A stretch of 64,000 nt of DNA from Tilletiopsis washingtonensis (taxonomy: Eukaryota > Basidiomycota > Exobasidiomycetes > Entylomatales). This document shows, one piece after another, positions 31,968 to 46,100 of the stretch. The DNA lies in contig NW_020312003.1 in NCBI RefSeq assembly GCF_003144115.1, positions 1 to 64,000 of the forward strand. The letters run 5' to 3'. How positions within the stretch are numbered: position 1 is the stretch's first letter; each line of letters opens with the position of its first letter. The notes below the pieces were generated by a model. The model saw only the letters and a program-made list of their open reading frames with translations. It made no database searches and was not told where the DNA came from. The position numbers and the translations under genes were made by a program.

Positions 31968-34175
31968 GATGGAGAGAGGATGGGGTGAGGGTTGGGTTTG
32001 GTTGGGTGAAGGTGGTGGGAGGGAGAGGCGCGAGAGACCGGCTGCCGGCTCGAGGTCTTATAGGCCAGGCCAGGCAGGGTGCCAGCGCGCGGCAGGCGCA
32101 GCGCACCGGCCAGCAGCGACGTCGTCGGGGCGTGCTGTTCGGTGACGGCACCCTGCCGGCCTGCTGCATGCGCTGCGACGTCGAGGCACCGCACGCTGCG
32201 TGCGTTGCTCGGCCAGAAGCTTAGGACTCGCCGTGCATCTGCCGTCTTGCTGCCTGCCTGCCGGCGCTGCATCTTCCCGCTGCAGCTGCTGGCTGCTGCT
32301 GCGCTGAGCTGAGCCGGCGCCGAGCCGCAACCGCTCGGTCGCTGCACCGGGCGAGCTTCTACGCTGGCGGCGTGCCGCTCCACCCTGCTGAGCGCGAGAT
32401 GGGTGCTGCTTGGCCGCCATGACGGCGGCGGCGCTGCACAGGAGCGGCGCCGCGCGCATGCACGCCGCTGCGGGCGTGCGCATCGGCGCTGGGCGTCACC
32501 GCACGCGCGCGTGCTGCCTGCGCGCCGCAAGCGCACCCGTCCACGCACCGGCGCCGGCACCGGCCCCTGCAGGAGCGCTGCCTTCGCGCTGCGACGTGGA
32601 CTGTACGGCGGCCTTCCTTCGGAGCTCGCTGCGAGAGCGCTCTCGCTCATCGGGTGCCGCGTGAGTGCAGCACCGCCGGCATCGTGACGTTGCTGTCGAA
32701 CCCTCGACGAGGGCGCACGCGCAAACGTCGGCCACGCCAGACGCCAGCTGCGCAGCGACAGCCAGCACGCTGGCCAAGCCTCAGCTCAGAGCAGAGCGAG
32801 TTGCAGCGCAGCGAGATTTGCAGGGTGCGTACGAGGCATCTCGCGTCGCTCGGCGAGATGGCCTGCTTCCACGCCCGGCTCCGGGCCCGCCGCCGCCGCG
32901 GTACGCCCAGCATCGCGACCACCGCCGCGCTTCTCCTTCCTCTGACGCTCGGCTGCTGGTGCCGTCGCAGCGATGCTATCTCTGCTCTCGCAACGCTCGA
33001 GCAACGTCCGAGAAGGGGTGCCAGCCGCCCAGAAGGGCCAAGAGGATGTCGGCGTCCGTGCCACGTCGGAGTCGGGCCGCACATTTTCCCAGCGCAAGCT
33101 GCTGCGATGCCGCCTGCAGGATGATGCGGTTTTGCAGCGAGCACGCCGCCGCGCACGGCGCATCTCGCGGCTCGCTGCTGCTTCGGCCGCGGCCGTGCCT
33201 GATCAGCACGGCGGTTCGTCCGCGCGCGTCCGCTTGCGTCGACTTGAGAAGAGGCAGCGGTGCCGACGGTGCCCGCCGAATTCTCGGCGCTGGCGACGCC
33301 GGGCTGCGGCTGATCGTCACACCCTGATGAATGTGCAACCCAGCGATGCAGACTCAAGATGCGCCTAGCGTCGAACTTGCCTGCCTGCGCTCAGGGCCCA
33401 AGCACCCCTTGTCTTGCCTCGCTTGGGGCTCGGCGTCGCCCCAAGATGCATCTCGAAGCCTGTGGACACCTTAGGCTCGTGTGCTCGGCACAGCACCTCG
33501 TCTTCGTGTGCTGCTGCTGCGCTGCTGAGCTGCGCAGCTGACGCTGGTTGGCAGAAAGAGTCTGCTCGTGTTGGCTCAAGACCTCAGGAGCAGGCCGGCA
33601 GCGAGCCGCCCCTCCCAGCAGGTCACTCCCAAGTACAGAACGGGCAGCCCGCAGGCGTCCGGGCGCAAACGCGAGCCAGCACACGGGACCGTTAGACGCC
33701 GAAATTGGCCAATGATGATGAGCTGTGTGGCAAAGGCCTCCTATTTGCATCTTCTCGCTGCCGGCCGGCGGTGCGGTCTCTCGCGAAGGAGGCGCAGGTG
33801 CCACGCGTCATGGGAGCGCGAGCCTCGCCCGCTCGCATGCTGTCAGGGGTCCTGTCGACCCCCGAACACCGAGGTCTGCTGTTCAGCCAGCGGCAGCCTT
33901 CACGCTCGCTGTCTGCTGACAGGATCGGAGTTCAGGCTCATTGCCGACTGCGTAGCCGTTGGACACGAGCGAAGATCTACTCGCCCAACGGCCGAGCGGC
34001 TGCCTTGCGCGCATCAGCAGCGTCTTGGCGCACGCAGCGCGACGACGACGAGGCGCCTGGATGGCCCACGGGCCTGCACGGTCCACCGTCCAACCATCGC
34101 CTCGCAGCAGGCCATCATGGAGACGGAGAGATATGCATTTGAGTCGCGTACAAGTACAGGGAGCGATGGCGCGCT
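31968..34175. other. Intergenic region, 2.2 kb, between the aldo-keto reductase and TRA1
   Basis: Holds the aldo-keto reductase promoter on its left and the TRA1 3' flank on its right. Overlapping open frames of 120-280 codons occur on both strands (for example 32647-33357 on the minus strand), but none has a domain, a sensible composition or splice continuity. No tRNA or repeat was identified. A short non-coding RNA is possible but unsupported. Confidence 0.4.
32056..32062 (-). promoter_or_regulatory. TATA-like element upstream of the aldo-keto reductase
   Basis: TATAAGA on the minus strand, about 90 nt upstream of the predicted ATG at 31967. This is a plausible core-promoter position for a fungal gene and stands out because the surrounding DNA is strongly GC-rich. 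No mapping data support it. Confidence 0.35.
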
Positions 34176-37100
34176 TCACATCCAGGGGTGCCACGTCGGC
34201 TCCTGCAGCGCCAGCTTGCCGCTGTTGGTGGCGGAGTTGATGAGGTCGAGCACCGTCTGCGACACGGGCACGGTCGAGGGCTGCGGCTGCGGAAAAGGAA
34301 GCGTTAGCACACCTGCGCTGCCGACGGGGCTCCTTCTGCCGCTTCTCACCTTGCTCGCCTCGTGCTCGCACGACAGCAGCCGCGCGCGCTTGACCATCTC
34401 GAGGATGTTCGGGTAGATGATGTCGCGCGGCGCCTCGGGCACGACGCCCGGCGGGTGCCGCTGCGACGAGGCCAGCCAGAAGTTGAGCTCGTCGCGCACA
34501 AAGATCGACAGGTACTCCTCGAGGTCGCGCTCGGGCTCCGAGAGGCAGCGGCCGATGGCCATCAGCGACGCCGTCACGACGCCCTCGATGGCCGTGGGCC
34601 CGATAAAGTGCTGCAGGTTCGGCGTGAGGCGGAACGGCGTCGGGTCGTTGGACTTGAACTGCGGCTGCGTCGGCGAGAAGGTGGGCACGACGTCGGACAT
34701 GGCCACGATGCCGCTCGAGCGGCTCATGTGGATGCGGCCCGGGCCGCGCGCCGAGATGAAGAAGGCGTACGTGAGGAACATCGTCGACGCCATCTGCAGC
34801 GTGAACTGCTTGCGCATCAGCCACAGGTCCGACGGCGAGTCCATGCTGCGCGTCATGTAGCGCGTGAGCACCGTGTCGGGCACCATCTTCGTCGAGATCT
34901 CGTCGAGCAGGTCCATGCGCAGGTTCGACAGGTTGACGAGGTCGCGGCTGGCGTCGGCAACGGAGCGCATCTTCTCGACCCACGCGATAATCGGGTCCTC
35001 CTTGCCAAAGCCGATGGCCTCGCAGTGCCGCTCGTACACGTCCTGCAGGCTGACGAAGCTCGCGTCGGACTCGACGAGGCGCAGCTGCGGCGAGAGCGGC
35101 ACGGCGGCCGGCGTCGTAAAGACGAGGCCGCGCTTGCGCGTCTCCTTGCGCCGCTCCAGCACACGGTTGAGCAGGCGCAGCAGCTGGATGATGCGCTCCT
35201 CGCGGCGGCAGTAGCGCGCCGAGGGCAGCTGCACGGCGAAGCTGTGCACGCTGCCCTTGTTGCTGAGGATCGACAGGCGCCGCGTGCACATGCCGTTGGA
35301 GCGCGTGAGCTCGAACGTCGGCGAGAAGCGCGCAATCTTGACAAAGTCCGAGTTGTTGTCCTCCAGGCGCAGGTACTGGCCGGGCAGCTCGACGTCGTCG
35401 AAGCGCTGATGCTGGAACTCGACAAGGTAGTGCGAGCAGTGCTCGAGGTGCTGCAGCGTCGGGCGCACGTCGAGGCGCACCTCGTAGTTGTCGCGCCAGC
35501 GCTGCAGGCGGTGCACGTACTCGCGCAGGCTCGGCTTCGACTTGACAAAGTCCTCCTCAAAGTCGTTCTTCAGCGGTCCAATGGGAAGACTCTCGGCAAA
35601 GCGCATGACGTTAGCCATCGACATCTGCGGCAGCTGGCCCGGGTCGTTGGGAATGCTGGCGCGGGCGACGTACTGCTGCAGCGCGTCGTTGAGCAGCGCG
35701 CCGATGAGGCGGTACATGTCTTCGTCGGTGCCCGGCTTGAAGCGCTGCCCGATCTGCTCGGCCGTATTCTCCATCGTGAGCGCGAGCAGCGGGAAGGCCG
35801 TCTTGAGGATGTTGAGGATCTCGTCGACGTACTCCCACGGCTGCCGCACGTTCGGCGGTCCGCCGGGCTGGCCAGGCTGACCAGGCACGCCCGGCTGCTG
35901 GCCTGGCATGGCGCCAGGTGGCATGCCGGGCTGTGAGCCTTGGCTGGACAGTCCGTTGCCCGGCTGTGCGCCCGGCTGTGCGCTCGAGGCGGAGGGCGCA
36001 GGCTGAGACGCCGGCGTGCCGCTCTGGGCGGGCGAGGGCGCTGCAGTCGTGCGTGCGTCGGACGGAGTTGGCGCAGCTGCGGGCGTGGCCGAGGCCGCTG
36101 TGGATGCGGCTGTGCCATTCGTCGAGGGCGCTCCGGCCTTGCTTGGCGTCGCAGAAGCTCCAGGAGCATCCGACGGCCGCGCTGCAGAGCCATTGCCAGC
36201 CGCCGGACTCGCGCCGGCAGCTGAAGCAGACGGCGTCGAGGTGCTGGCAGGCGCCTGGCTGCCGTTCGCCTCGGACGCCGCCTGATCGCCAGCGCTTGCA
36301 GTGCCGGCTTTGTCGCCTGCAGGAGCCTCTGCGGTGGCCGTGGCGTTTGCGTCCTTCGTGCTCGCTTCGCCGGCGGCGGCAGCGGCTCCGGACGCTTGCT
36401 GCTGGGCCTGCTGCTGAGCCTGCTGTTGAGCCTGCTGCTGCTGTTGCAGCAATTGTTGTTGCTGCTGCTGACGCGCCTGCATCTGTGCGGCCCGCTGTGC
36501 AGCCATCGCCGACTGTCGCTTGATGGCCAGATAGTCCTCGCGCGTCGTGCGCAGGAAGAAGTACAGCGACTGCAGGGCGAACGTGGTCAGCAACGGTACG
36601 GGCGTGACGGACGACGCAACGCACCTGAGGGAATGTCTTGGCAATCTGCATGAGCAGGCGGCGTGCGTACTTTGCCTCGCGGTGCTGGAGCGCCTGCAGC
36701 AGCTGCGGAATGAACGTGATCCAGTACCAGATCGGCGCCTCGCCGCGGAAGCCCTCGAACGCCATGGCCACGCTGCCGGCGGCGTCGTCGCAGCTGAGCA
36801 GCCAGAGCACGCGGATAAGCACCTTGCGGACCTTGGAGCTCTTGTACAGCCCCGCGGCCTGCAGGTAGCAGCTGACGGCACTGCTCGCTGCGATCATCTG
36901 CAGCGGCTGGTCGCGGAAGAGGCGGTCGTTGTAGCGGCCCCACTCCGTCCACGCCTTGGCGAGATTGAGGTCCATCTGGATGGCCGTGGCGAAGGCATGG
37001 TTCGCCTCGTCGAGCAGCGACAGCTTGGCCATGAACATGCCCTTGAGCGTGAAGAACTCGGCCTTCTGCGGCGCAGCGAAGAACATGAGGTTCGTGTTGT

Positions 37101-40100
37101 TGATCACCTCCAGGCCCTGGTTCAGCTCGGCCGGGTTGCGGTAGTGGCACTTCGCCTGCTCGCGCAGCTTGAGGAAGGCCTCCTGGATCTCGATGTTCGG
37201 CAGCGTGTAGATCTTCGTCAGCGACGAGATGCAGACGTCGTTGAGGTAGTGCTTGCGCGCCACGTGGGCGAAGCGGTTCACGATCCACGCCGTCTCGTGG
37301 TAGCCGCGGTAGGCGTACGAGTTGGTGCTCGAGCTTGTCGCGCCGTTCTGCTGGATCTGCGGCACGAGCGGCAGGTAGGCCTTGTTCACCGCGCTGAACA
37401 CATGCTGCCGCCAGGCGACGAGGTCGCTCCACGCGTTGATGTCGTCCCAGCGGTTCGGCAGCCGCTCGCGCCAGGTCTGCATCAGCTGCTTCAACTCCGT
37501 CGAGCGCGGGTCGAGGTTCGTGGCGTTCGTCACGGCCAGGCTGGCAAAGATGGTGCTGGCCTCCTGCAGCTCCACGAGCTGCTGGAAGATCTGCAGGAGC
37601 GGCACGTGGGCCTGCGTCACGGCCGTCGGCAGCGAGTGCCACTTGCGCAGCGCAAGCTGGATCGCCTCGTCGCAGATGCGTCCGAACTCTGCCGGCTTGT
37701 CCATGCCGCCCTGCGACTTGAGCAGAGCCATGTAAGCGGCAAAGACGCGTCGCCGCGGCGTTGCGGTGGTCGAGAGACTCTCTAGCGCCTGCTCGAGGAT
37801 GTCGCGCTCGTTGACCCAGTCCGAGAGGCGCCACGCGCACTCGAGCAGCAGGTCGTTGTTGCCTTCGAGCTTGGCGAGGTCCGTGAGGATGTCCCACTGC
37901 TGCAGCTTCTGCGCGCAGATGACCCAGTGGTCCTCCCACAGGCTGTACTCGGCCTCGGTGAACGTCAACACGCCCGTGCGCGCCTTGACCTGCGCGCTCT
38001 CGTACATGATCTGCGCCTGCGCCCACATGCCGCACTGCTCGTACGAGATCGCTGCGTTCGTCTCGGCGTAGACGCAGCGGCGGCGCCACAGGCCGTAGAA
38101 CATGTCGTCCTCGCTGAGCTCGGCATATAGCTCAGCCAGCGCGTCTTGGCACGCTTCGCGGATCGAGTCGTCCTCGCGCGGCAGCCACGCCAGCAGGTCC
38201 TGCAGCAGCTCGATCGAGGTGTGCCAGGCGTTGAACGTCTTGCCCAGGTACTTGACCACCTGCGGCGGCAGCTCGACGCGCGGAGTGCATGCCAGCGCTC
38301 CTTCGAGCAGAGTCTGCACGACGTTCGGGCGGCGTGAGACTTGCCGCAGATTGTGCTCACGCGTGAGGGTGCCGATGAGAGAGCGTGTGACGTCCTCCTG
38401 CGACTTGCGCGGCATGGCACGCCACGCCGCGCGGAAGAAGCTCACCCACATGCGGTGCGTGCATGTTGCGTCGGTGTAGAGGAGCGCACGGAGCGGCGTG
38501 ATGACGCCGCCCGCAGTGAGGCCGCGCAGCGTGTTGACGAACTCCGGCGAGCCGGCTTGCGGGCGCACCACGAGCAGCGGACGCTCGCCCTCGACGGAGC
38601 CGAGGCACAGGTCGAGCGCCTGGTGGATCCAGTAGGTGTCGGCAAGGTACTCCCAGCTCTGGTTGCCGAGGAGGTAGTTGAGGCGCGCCGGCAGCGAGCG
38701 CACGAGCGTGCGGTCGAAGATGTCGATGAAGCGCTGGCGCAGCAGCGGGTCGCGCTGCCGGCAGCCGAGCAGGAACGCATTCTCGAGCCGCACGGTCAGC
38801 TCGGTGCGCGAGAACGTCGGGCTGGCGTAGATCGCGTGGATCAGGTCGAGATAGTCGCGCAGCAGCATCTCGTCGCGCGTCTCGAACGACATCATCTTGA
38901 TCAGGATGCCGGCCTTCTCCTTGACGGTTGGGAAAGCCTCGGCCTGGTCGAGGATCCAGCGACGCATCATCGACAGCAGGAAGCGGCAGAGGTCCAGGCT
39001 CGAGGACTTCTCGATCAGCTGCACCACAGCGGAGAGGAACCAGCGCCGCTGCTCGCCCAAGTTGGAGATGCGCGTCTTGAGCAGATCGAGCACCATCATG
39101 AGCAGCTTGAGCCCGTTGTCCGACGAGGGCGGTGGCGGCGCCGGCTGGACGCCCGCAGCTGCGCTCTGCTGCGCCGGCATGCCAAGGTGGTCCTTCGTCA
39201 GCTTCGTCAGCGCCTTGGTCAGCGCGCCGAGATGCGTGTCGATCTACAGACATCGTCAGCTAAGGCCGGACATCAGCGACGCGTGCGTCCAACGCACCTT
39301 CTCGGGTCGTGCCTTCGCCCAGGAGGCCAGCATGACGAACGCGCCGTAGAGGCCCGCGCCGTTGCTGCGCAGTCCCTCGGTGATGATGCGGTCGGCGAAC
39401 GTGCGGAACGCAGCTGCCGACTCTTCCGGCTGCTGCGGCTCGGCCTCCTGCTTGGGAGCAGCGGGCGCAGGCGCGGCATCCGCCATGGCATCGTCCTCAT
39501 CGTCGCCTTCGGCGTCCTCCTCTCCCGGCGCGGGCTCAGGAAGCACAGCGAAGATGCGCTCGAGCGTGTCGCGGCAGTTCTCCAGGATGACTGGCTGCTC
39601 AGCAGAGGCACATCTCTCGAGGAGGCGATGGAGCTGAGCCACGTGCAGCAGCAGCCATGCCTCGGACTTATCCTTGATCACGGCCCGCAGAGCCTGCAGA
39701 GAGTTGGTGAGCACGACAAGCGTGCTGTCCTGCACTTCCAACGAGGTGAGAGGCTTCTGGAAGACCGCGAGGCGGATGGGCACGTTCGACCAGCCGGGCG
39801 CTGCGAGAAGATCGCGCAGCGTGTTGAAGGCCTTCGCCGTGGTGCCGCGCAGCGAGATCGGCTCCGCAGAGAGGCTGACGAAGCGGAGCAGAAAGCCGAG
39901 CAACGCATCGCGCACCGGCGGAGGCGGCGTGTACTGATGCTCGGCTGCATCGCTGCGAGACGGCAGAGCGCTGACCGGCGATGTCGAGCGCACGACAGCC
40001 GAGCCTGCATCGTCGATGCGCGCACGCTTCTGCGGCTCCGCTGCCTCGGCCAGCGAGCCTGAGGCAGTGCCGCTGCGCTTGCGCGTTGTGGTCGCTGCAG

Positions 40101-43100
40101 CGTCGCCTGCAGTGTCTGCGCCTTCCGTCTTGCTCTCCGTCTGCGCAACGGCTTCGGCACGGCGACGCTCCCATCGCGCAACGACGTCCACGAGCTCGAC
40201 GCAGAGGCTGCGCGACTCGACGCTCGATGAGCTCGACAGGCCGAGCTTGCTAAGGTTGCTCGCGATGTGGCCCATGAACAGCTCGCGGTCGGCGTAGAAC
40301 AGATCGGCGTGGCGGACAAGCAGGCCGAAGATCAGACCAATCTGCGCGACGTTCTGGCCCTCCTCGGTGAGCTGCCGCTTCGTCCATTTCGCCCACTGCG
40401 AAGGCTGTCCAGGCTCGGCGGCCGGGACGCGCTTTGGCAGCGCAGGAACGAGAATGTCCAGAGCCTTGCGGACAAGGCCGCGACTCTCCGACTGGTGCAG
40501 GCGGAGCAGGCCCATGAAGACCTTGGCGACGATCTTGAAGGGCGCGTCGAACGAGGCGAGGAAGCGCGCAATGAAGATGTACGACGTCGTCTTGACGGTG
40601 ATGTCTTCGGTCGCGAGGTTCGCCCAGCCGAACTTGATCGCGTCCTTGCGGGCTGCGCCTTGCACCGACGACATGAGCTGCTCGCAGTGCTCCAGCACCA
40701 TGGTGGAGAACTGGATGACCTCGAGGCGAAGCACGTCCTCGGAGCAGACCTGTGCGCCGACTTTCGTCTGGAACACACGCCAGACGCGCTGCACCACGGT
40801 GTTGAGCAGGTCGACGTGGAAGAGCGGCTCGGCAGGTGTGGCAGCGGCGGCCTCGCCGTCCTTTGCCTGTGCTGGCTCGTCGGCCTTGGCGGCCGCGCCT
40901 TTCGCGTCGCTGGCGCTGGCGCTGGCACTGGCCTTGCTTTCTGCCTCCGCGGGAGCGACAGGCCGGGGAGCGGCGATCAGGATCGGGTTGGCCAGCAGGC
41001 GGAAGCACTCGGCCTTGTAGGCTTGCGTCACGTCTTTGCGCTCGAAGACGTCGATGCAGCGCATCAGCACTGCACGGCGATCGGCGAGTGCGCCGTCGAT
41101 GGCGAGGCGCTGGTAGACGAAGCGCACCGTGCCTGTCAGGTCCAGCGGACCGGGGAACGAGGCCAGGTCCGCGAAGGCAAAGTAGATGTCCGTGTGGTGC
41201 CGGCGCGACAGGTACGCGGTGAAGACCTCAACGATCTGCACGGAGACACGCTGCTCTCGCGTGCCCTTCTCGCTCGCCCTTCGCTGCACGAAGCCAGGCG
41301 ACCGCCAGTAGACCAGAAGCGCGTCGATGATGTCGACGTTGTCCACGATCCAGCCGGGCTGCCGAGCCTCCAGCTCGCGGACGACCTGCAGCGCTGCGAG
41401 CGTCTTGCGAGGGTCCACGTCACCCGTCAGCAAGGGCAGCAGGCGCGTGCTCTTGTCCTCCTCGACCTGCTTGCGCAGGCGCGGCGCGTCGTCGCAGGCC
41501 AGCGTCAGCTTGAAGCAGCGCACGTAGCGCGCGTCCTCGAGACGGCCGAAGAAGAGCTCGACCGCCTCGCGCGGGTACTTGTCAAAGTACTGCGCGAGCG
41601 GCTTGGTGAACGGCGTCGGGCCGGAGCGGCGCAGGACCGTCTCGATGTCGCACACCTGCTTGACGAGCTGCGGCATGAACATGCTCGCCGTCGGCGGCAG
41701 CAGGTGGAACACGCGCACAACGGCCGCCAGGGTCTCGATGGCATCGCTGCTGCGCGCCGGCCGTGGCTGCAGCAGGTGGTGCGCGTCCGCGTACGACGGT
41801 CCCTGCAGGGCTCCCTCGCCGGCGCGTTCGAGCACTTCGCGGTCCGCAATCGCCTCCATGTGGGACAGGAGCTTGCTACCGATCTCGACCTTGAAGTATG
41901 ATGTGAGGAGCTCGAGCAGGCGGGCCAGCCCGTCCAGGCCCGCCACGGTCAACCGCCCGGCATCCGCCAGCGTCATGAGGATCGGCCGCAGACCGCTCTG
42001 CAGCACGTCCTTTGGCAGCTTCGGCTGCGATGCAAGCGTCTCCTTGAGACTCTTGTACGCCTCGTCCACAACCTCCTGCGAGCGCGAGTAGAGGCTCTTG
42101 AAGTAGACTGCGATGATGCGGATGCGCAGCTGTGCGTGCTTGGCGCCGAGGAAGTCCTGGCACGCCATCGCCGAGGCCAGCAGGCGCAGGGCAACGACGC
42201 GCAGGTTGGTGACGGCCAGCATGTTCTTGTACTGCGACGTGCGGCCAATGAGAGCCAGGTCGTCGGCATCAGCGAGTGCCAGCGCCTCGGTCAGCACACG
42301 GAAGAGCTCTTCGTTTGGCTCCGGCAGCGGCGGCGTGAGCTGCAGGCAGAACGTCACAGCGTCGATGTGGCCGATCTGCATGCCAAACGGCAGTGCGCGC
42401 AGCGGCTTGCTGAAGATCGGCTGCAGCAGACGATCCTTGATCGGCGTGAGGATCGTCGTGACGCTCGTGCCACGCAGCTCGGCGAGCAGCTCGAAGGAGG
42501 CGCGCGCCACGGAGCGCACCTTGGCGTTGGAGCTGGAGAGCTCCAGCACCAGCACGCCGACGAGGTAGTTGAACTGGCGCTCCTGCATCTGCTCCTCGTC
42601 CGTCTTTCCATCAGGCCGCCCAGGCGCCGGCGTCGCGGCTGAGCTCGGTGGCTCGCTCGGCTTCGGCACAGCTGCCGGCGCAGACGCAGAGGAATCGGCC
42701 TTGTTCTCTGTCTCGCTCGGCTTTGCAGCTGCCTCAGACGCGGCGCCGTTTGCAGAGGGCGTGCTCTCGGCCGCGGGCGCTGGCGTCGCGGTGTGCACGG
42801 TGCGCAGCACGAAGAGGATCGTGTCGCTGACGGCCTCGACGTTGCCCGGCGGGTCGGTGGGCATGTCCTTGAGCATGTACAGCAGCGCACGCATGATCTC
42901 GAGCTGGTGCTCGCGCAGCCACGGCACGCCGAGGTTGGCGCGCCGGACCATCATGTCGATGGCCAGCCAGCCGCCAGTTTTGCGCTGCCACAGCTGGTCG
43001 TAGCACAGCGTGCAGTGCTTCGACGCCAGGCTGTGCATGAGCGTGATCCACTGCTCGGGCCGCGACGCCTCGACGCAGACCTCGCGAGCCTCGCCGATAA

Positions 43101-46100
43101 TGCGCAGCTCGAGCTCGACGATGGCTGCCGCGTCCGCTGCTTCGTTGTCGTTGGCCGCAAGGGCGTAGGCAATGCCCTGCATGAAGTACGTCATCAGCGG
43201 ACCCGGCTGCCGCGTGGTGCCGACTTCGCGCCGCGTCTCCAGGGTGAAGATGTGGCGTGACAGGCCAAGGAGGTACGCCGTGGCGCCTTCGAGGCCAGCG
43301 CCGCCTTCCTCCGAGTGCGTGGCGTCGAAGAGGCCCTTAACAACTCGCTCGAACGCCTGCTCACGCTCGCCACCGGCATTGCCGAGCGTGCCGTCGAGGA
43401 ACAGCGCGGCCGCATGTCGCAGCAGCTCGAACGAGTGCTTGCGGCGGAACAGATCGCCTCGCCGGATGCCAGACAGGGCAAGGTCGATGACCGGCGCGAG
43501 GACGAGGCTCTGCGCCTTGCCCTCGAAGTGCACGGTGAACGTCGCCTGCGGGTGGTCGTGGTACGTGAGCTTGGGCGGCTGCTGGAGCAGGCGCCGGTTC
43601 CGGCCGCCCATCTTGCCGAGGATGCGCATCGTCGTGTGCGAGTGCTGGTGGTTGTGCGGCAGCGGCTGCAGGTGCTTCAGCAGCGCCGTCATGATGTCGG
43701 TCGCGTACGGCGCCATGATCGGGTCGAGGAACTCCTGCGTGAGATTGTCGATGCACAGCTCGAGCGTGCGCAGGCCCTGGCTGACGAGCTCGGTCGACGA
43801 CTGCAGCGCAAGAACCAGCGGCCGCATGAGGTAGCCCAGATACGGCAGCAGCACGCTTAGCCGCACGGGCACTGTGAGGCAGAGGTCGACGAAAAGCTCG
43901 CGACGTGACGGCTCGGCAGCGTTGAGCAGGTTGTTGAGGTTTTCGAGCAGCACGGGCAGCAGCGGCAGCACATCCTTGTACAGCAGCTCGAAGCGGCCGC
44001 CGCCAATGCTGCGGAAGAGCGCGCGCAGCAGCAGGAAGTAGTTGGCCGGCTCGCTGGCCTTGCTGGCCAGCTTCATCGACTGCATGATGAGGTGGCTGAG
44101 ATGCGGCTGCAGCACCGCCTCGTTCTCCTCGGGGAAGATGGTGACCGCCATGAAGCTCATCTTGAACAGCCGCAGCGTGACGGACGCATGCTTCTTGTCG
44201 GCATCGCCGAGCTCGTCGAGCCGGTCGACAAGGAAGCGCAGCATGATGCCGACGTAGCGTCGCGACACGCCTTCGTTGGAGAGCAGCGTCTGCGGAATGC
44301 CGAGCAGCACCGGGTTCGTGAGCATCAGGTCGAAGAGGAAGGGCATATGCGTCGTGAAAACCTCGTGGAACGTCTGCGGCTCGAGCTCGATGAACATGCT
44401 CGCAAAGTTCTCCATCAGGTCCTTGTCTGGCGGGCCCTCGGCCTGCTCGTAGCAGGTCCAGCAGCGCATGCCGTCGACGAACACGCGGCCCATGATCTCG
44501 CCGCTCGGCTCGGGCACTTTGCGGCGGCGCAGCATCGTGAGCAGCGCCTTGAGGCCGTTCAGGATGTTGCGCAGCAGATACCGCACGTCTGGCGCCATGA
44601 CTGTCGTCAGCAGCGCTCGCCGCTCGAACAACACACCTGCCACTCACCCTTGAACGACTCGTGCACAGCGAGGTCCGGCAGCATGGCGCTGGCAGGCACC
44701 GTTCTCGCCCGCTCGATGGCGAGAGGCGTCAGCACGGCGTCAGCGCCGCCGGGCGTGCCCGCCTCTGTGGCCTCGGCCTTGGCCTTGCGCACAGCCTCGA
44801 TGCCCTCCTTGAGCTGTGGCAGTGCCCCCAGCTTCTCCACGAGCGCATCGATGACAGACTGCAGCACCGGCCCCGGATCCTCGGGCCCGCGCATGACGCT
44901 CTGGTCGGTGATGTTGAGCAGCAGCTTGATGCACATCGTCTGGATGCTCGGTGCCAGCGTCGGGTGGTGCAGGATCTGCACGTGCAGCTGCACGACACGG
45001 CAGATCTGCGCAAACGAGAGCTGCGGCCGGATGTGGTGCAGCAGGTCTGCCAGCATGCTGACGGCCAGTGGCCGCAGGCTCTCGCGCGACGTGACGCCCG
45101 TGCCCGTCATGACGCGGTCGTCGAGGAGCGTGTCGACCTGCGAGATGAAGAAGCTGCGCATCTCGGTCGACAGCAGATGCCGGATGGCCACCAGCAGCTC
45201 CTTGCGCGTGGCGCTCGCGTCCGGCGGGCAGTCCTGCAGCAGGCGCACCGAGATGCCGGGCAGCTCCTCGTAGTATGGACGCGTGAGGTCGGCGTACGGC
45301 TTGATGACGTACGCGAGGAAGCTCATCATCTTGACCTGCGTGCCGATGAGGTCGCCGTAGAGCGCGTGGTTCTTGATGCCCGGCGCGACGCCGATGAACA
45401 GCGAGCCCTTCGCCACGGCTGCCGTGCGTGCATCCCGCTGCGGCGCGGCCTGTAGCCGCAGGCAGCCTTCGATCATCAGCGGCACTAGCACGCGGACAGA
45501 CGCCTGCACCGTCGAGCGGAAGGTCTGCACGACGAGCACAATGGCGATCGGGCACTCCTGCAGCAGCTTGAAGCTCGACGTGCCCTTCACGAGGACCTTC
45601 GGCGCGGGCTGGGCGCCCGTCGTGAGGCCCAGGTCGCTGCCGGTCATGCTGGCAGCTTGTGACTCGGCGGCAGGCGACGGCGCGCCGGCTGGTGAGTCGG
45701 CAGACTGTACAGATGGCGTGAGCTCGAATGGGCGAAGCCTGGGCCAGAGGTACGCACGGCATCGGCCTTCGCCGCTCCACTCGCAGCGCCCATGGCGTTG
45801 AGCTGCGCCGCCTCGCTCTCGAAGCTGCGCTGCACCGTCGCCTCCATGCCCTTGTACAAGTCGCCCATCAGAGACAGGAAGCCGCCGACCTCGCTCTCGA
45901 GCTCGCCCTTGAAGGCGCGGACGAGGTCGATGATGACCTTGAGCGCGATGATCGCGTTCTCCTCGTTGTCCTCGCGGATGAGGGCGATCATGGCACGCTG
46001 CAGCTCCTTGGCATGCTGCCGCGCCACTTCGAGCGGCTGTAGCCGATGCAGCGTGCTCAACAGGCAGTTGCGTATCCGCTGCAGAGGGCGAGATGAGCAA

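Noticed and set aside
32690-32715. tRNA B-box-like sequence on the minus strand (GGGTTCGAC)
   Set aside because: The flanking bases do not continue as a T-arm, and no matching A-box or acceptor stem could be found.
34362-41901. Several 400-570-codon plus-strand frames (34362-35936, 36547-37785, 38341-40062, 40267-41901)
   Set aside because: All are antisense shadows of TRA1, rich in Arg, Leu, Val and His, with no family motif.
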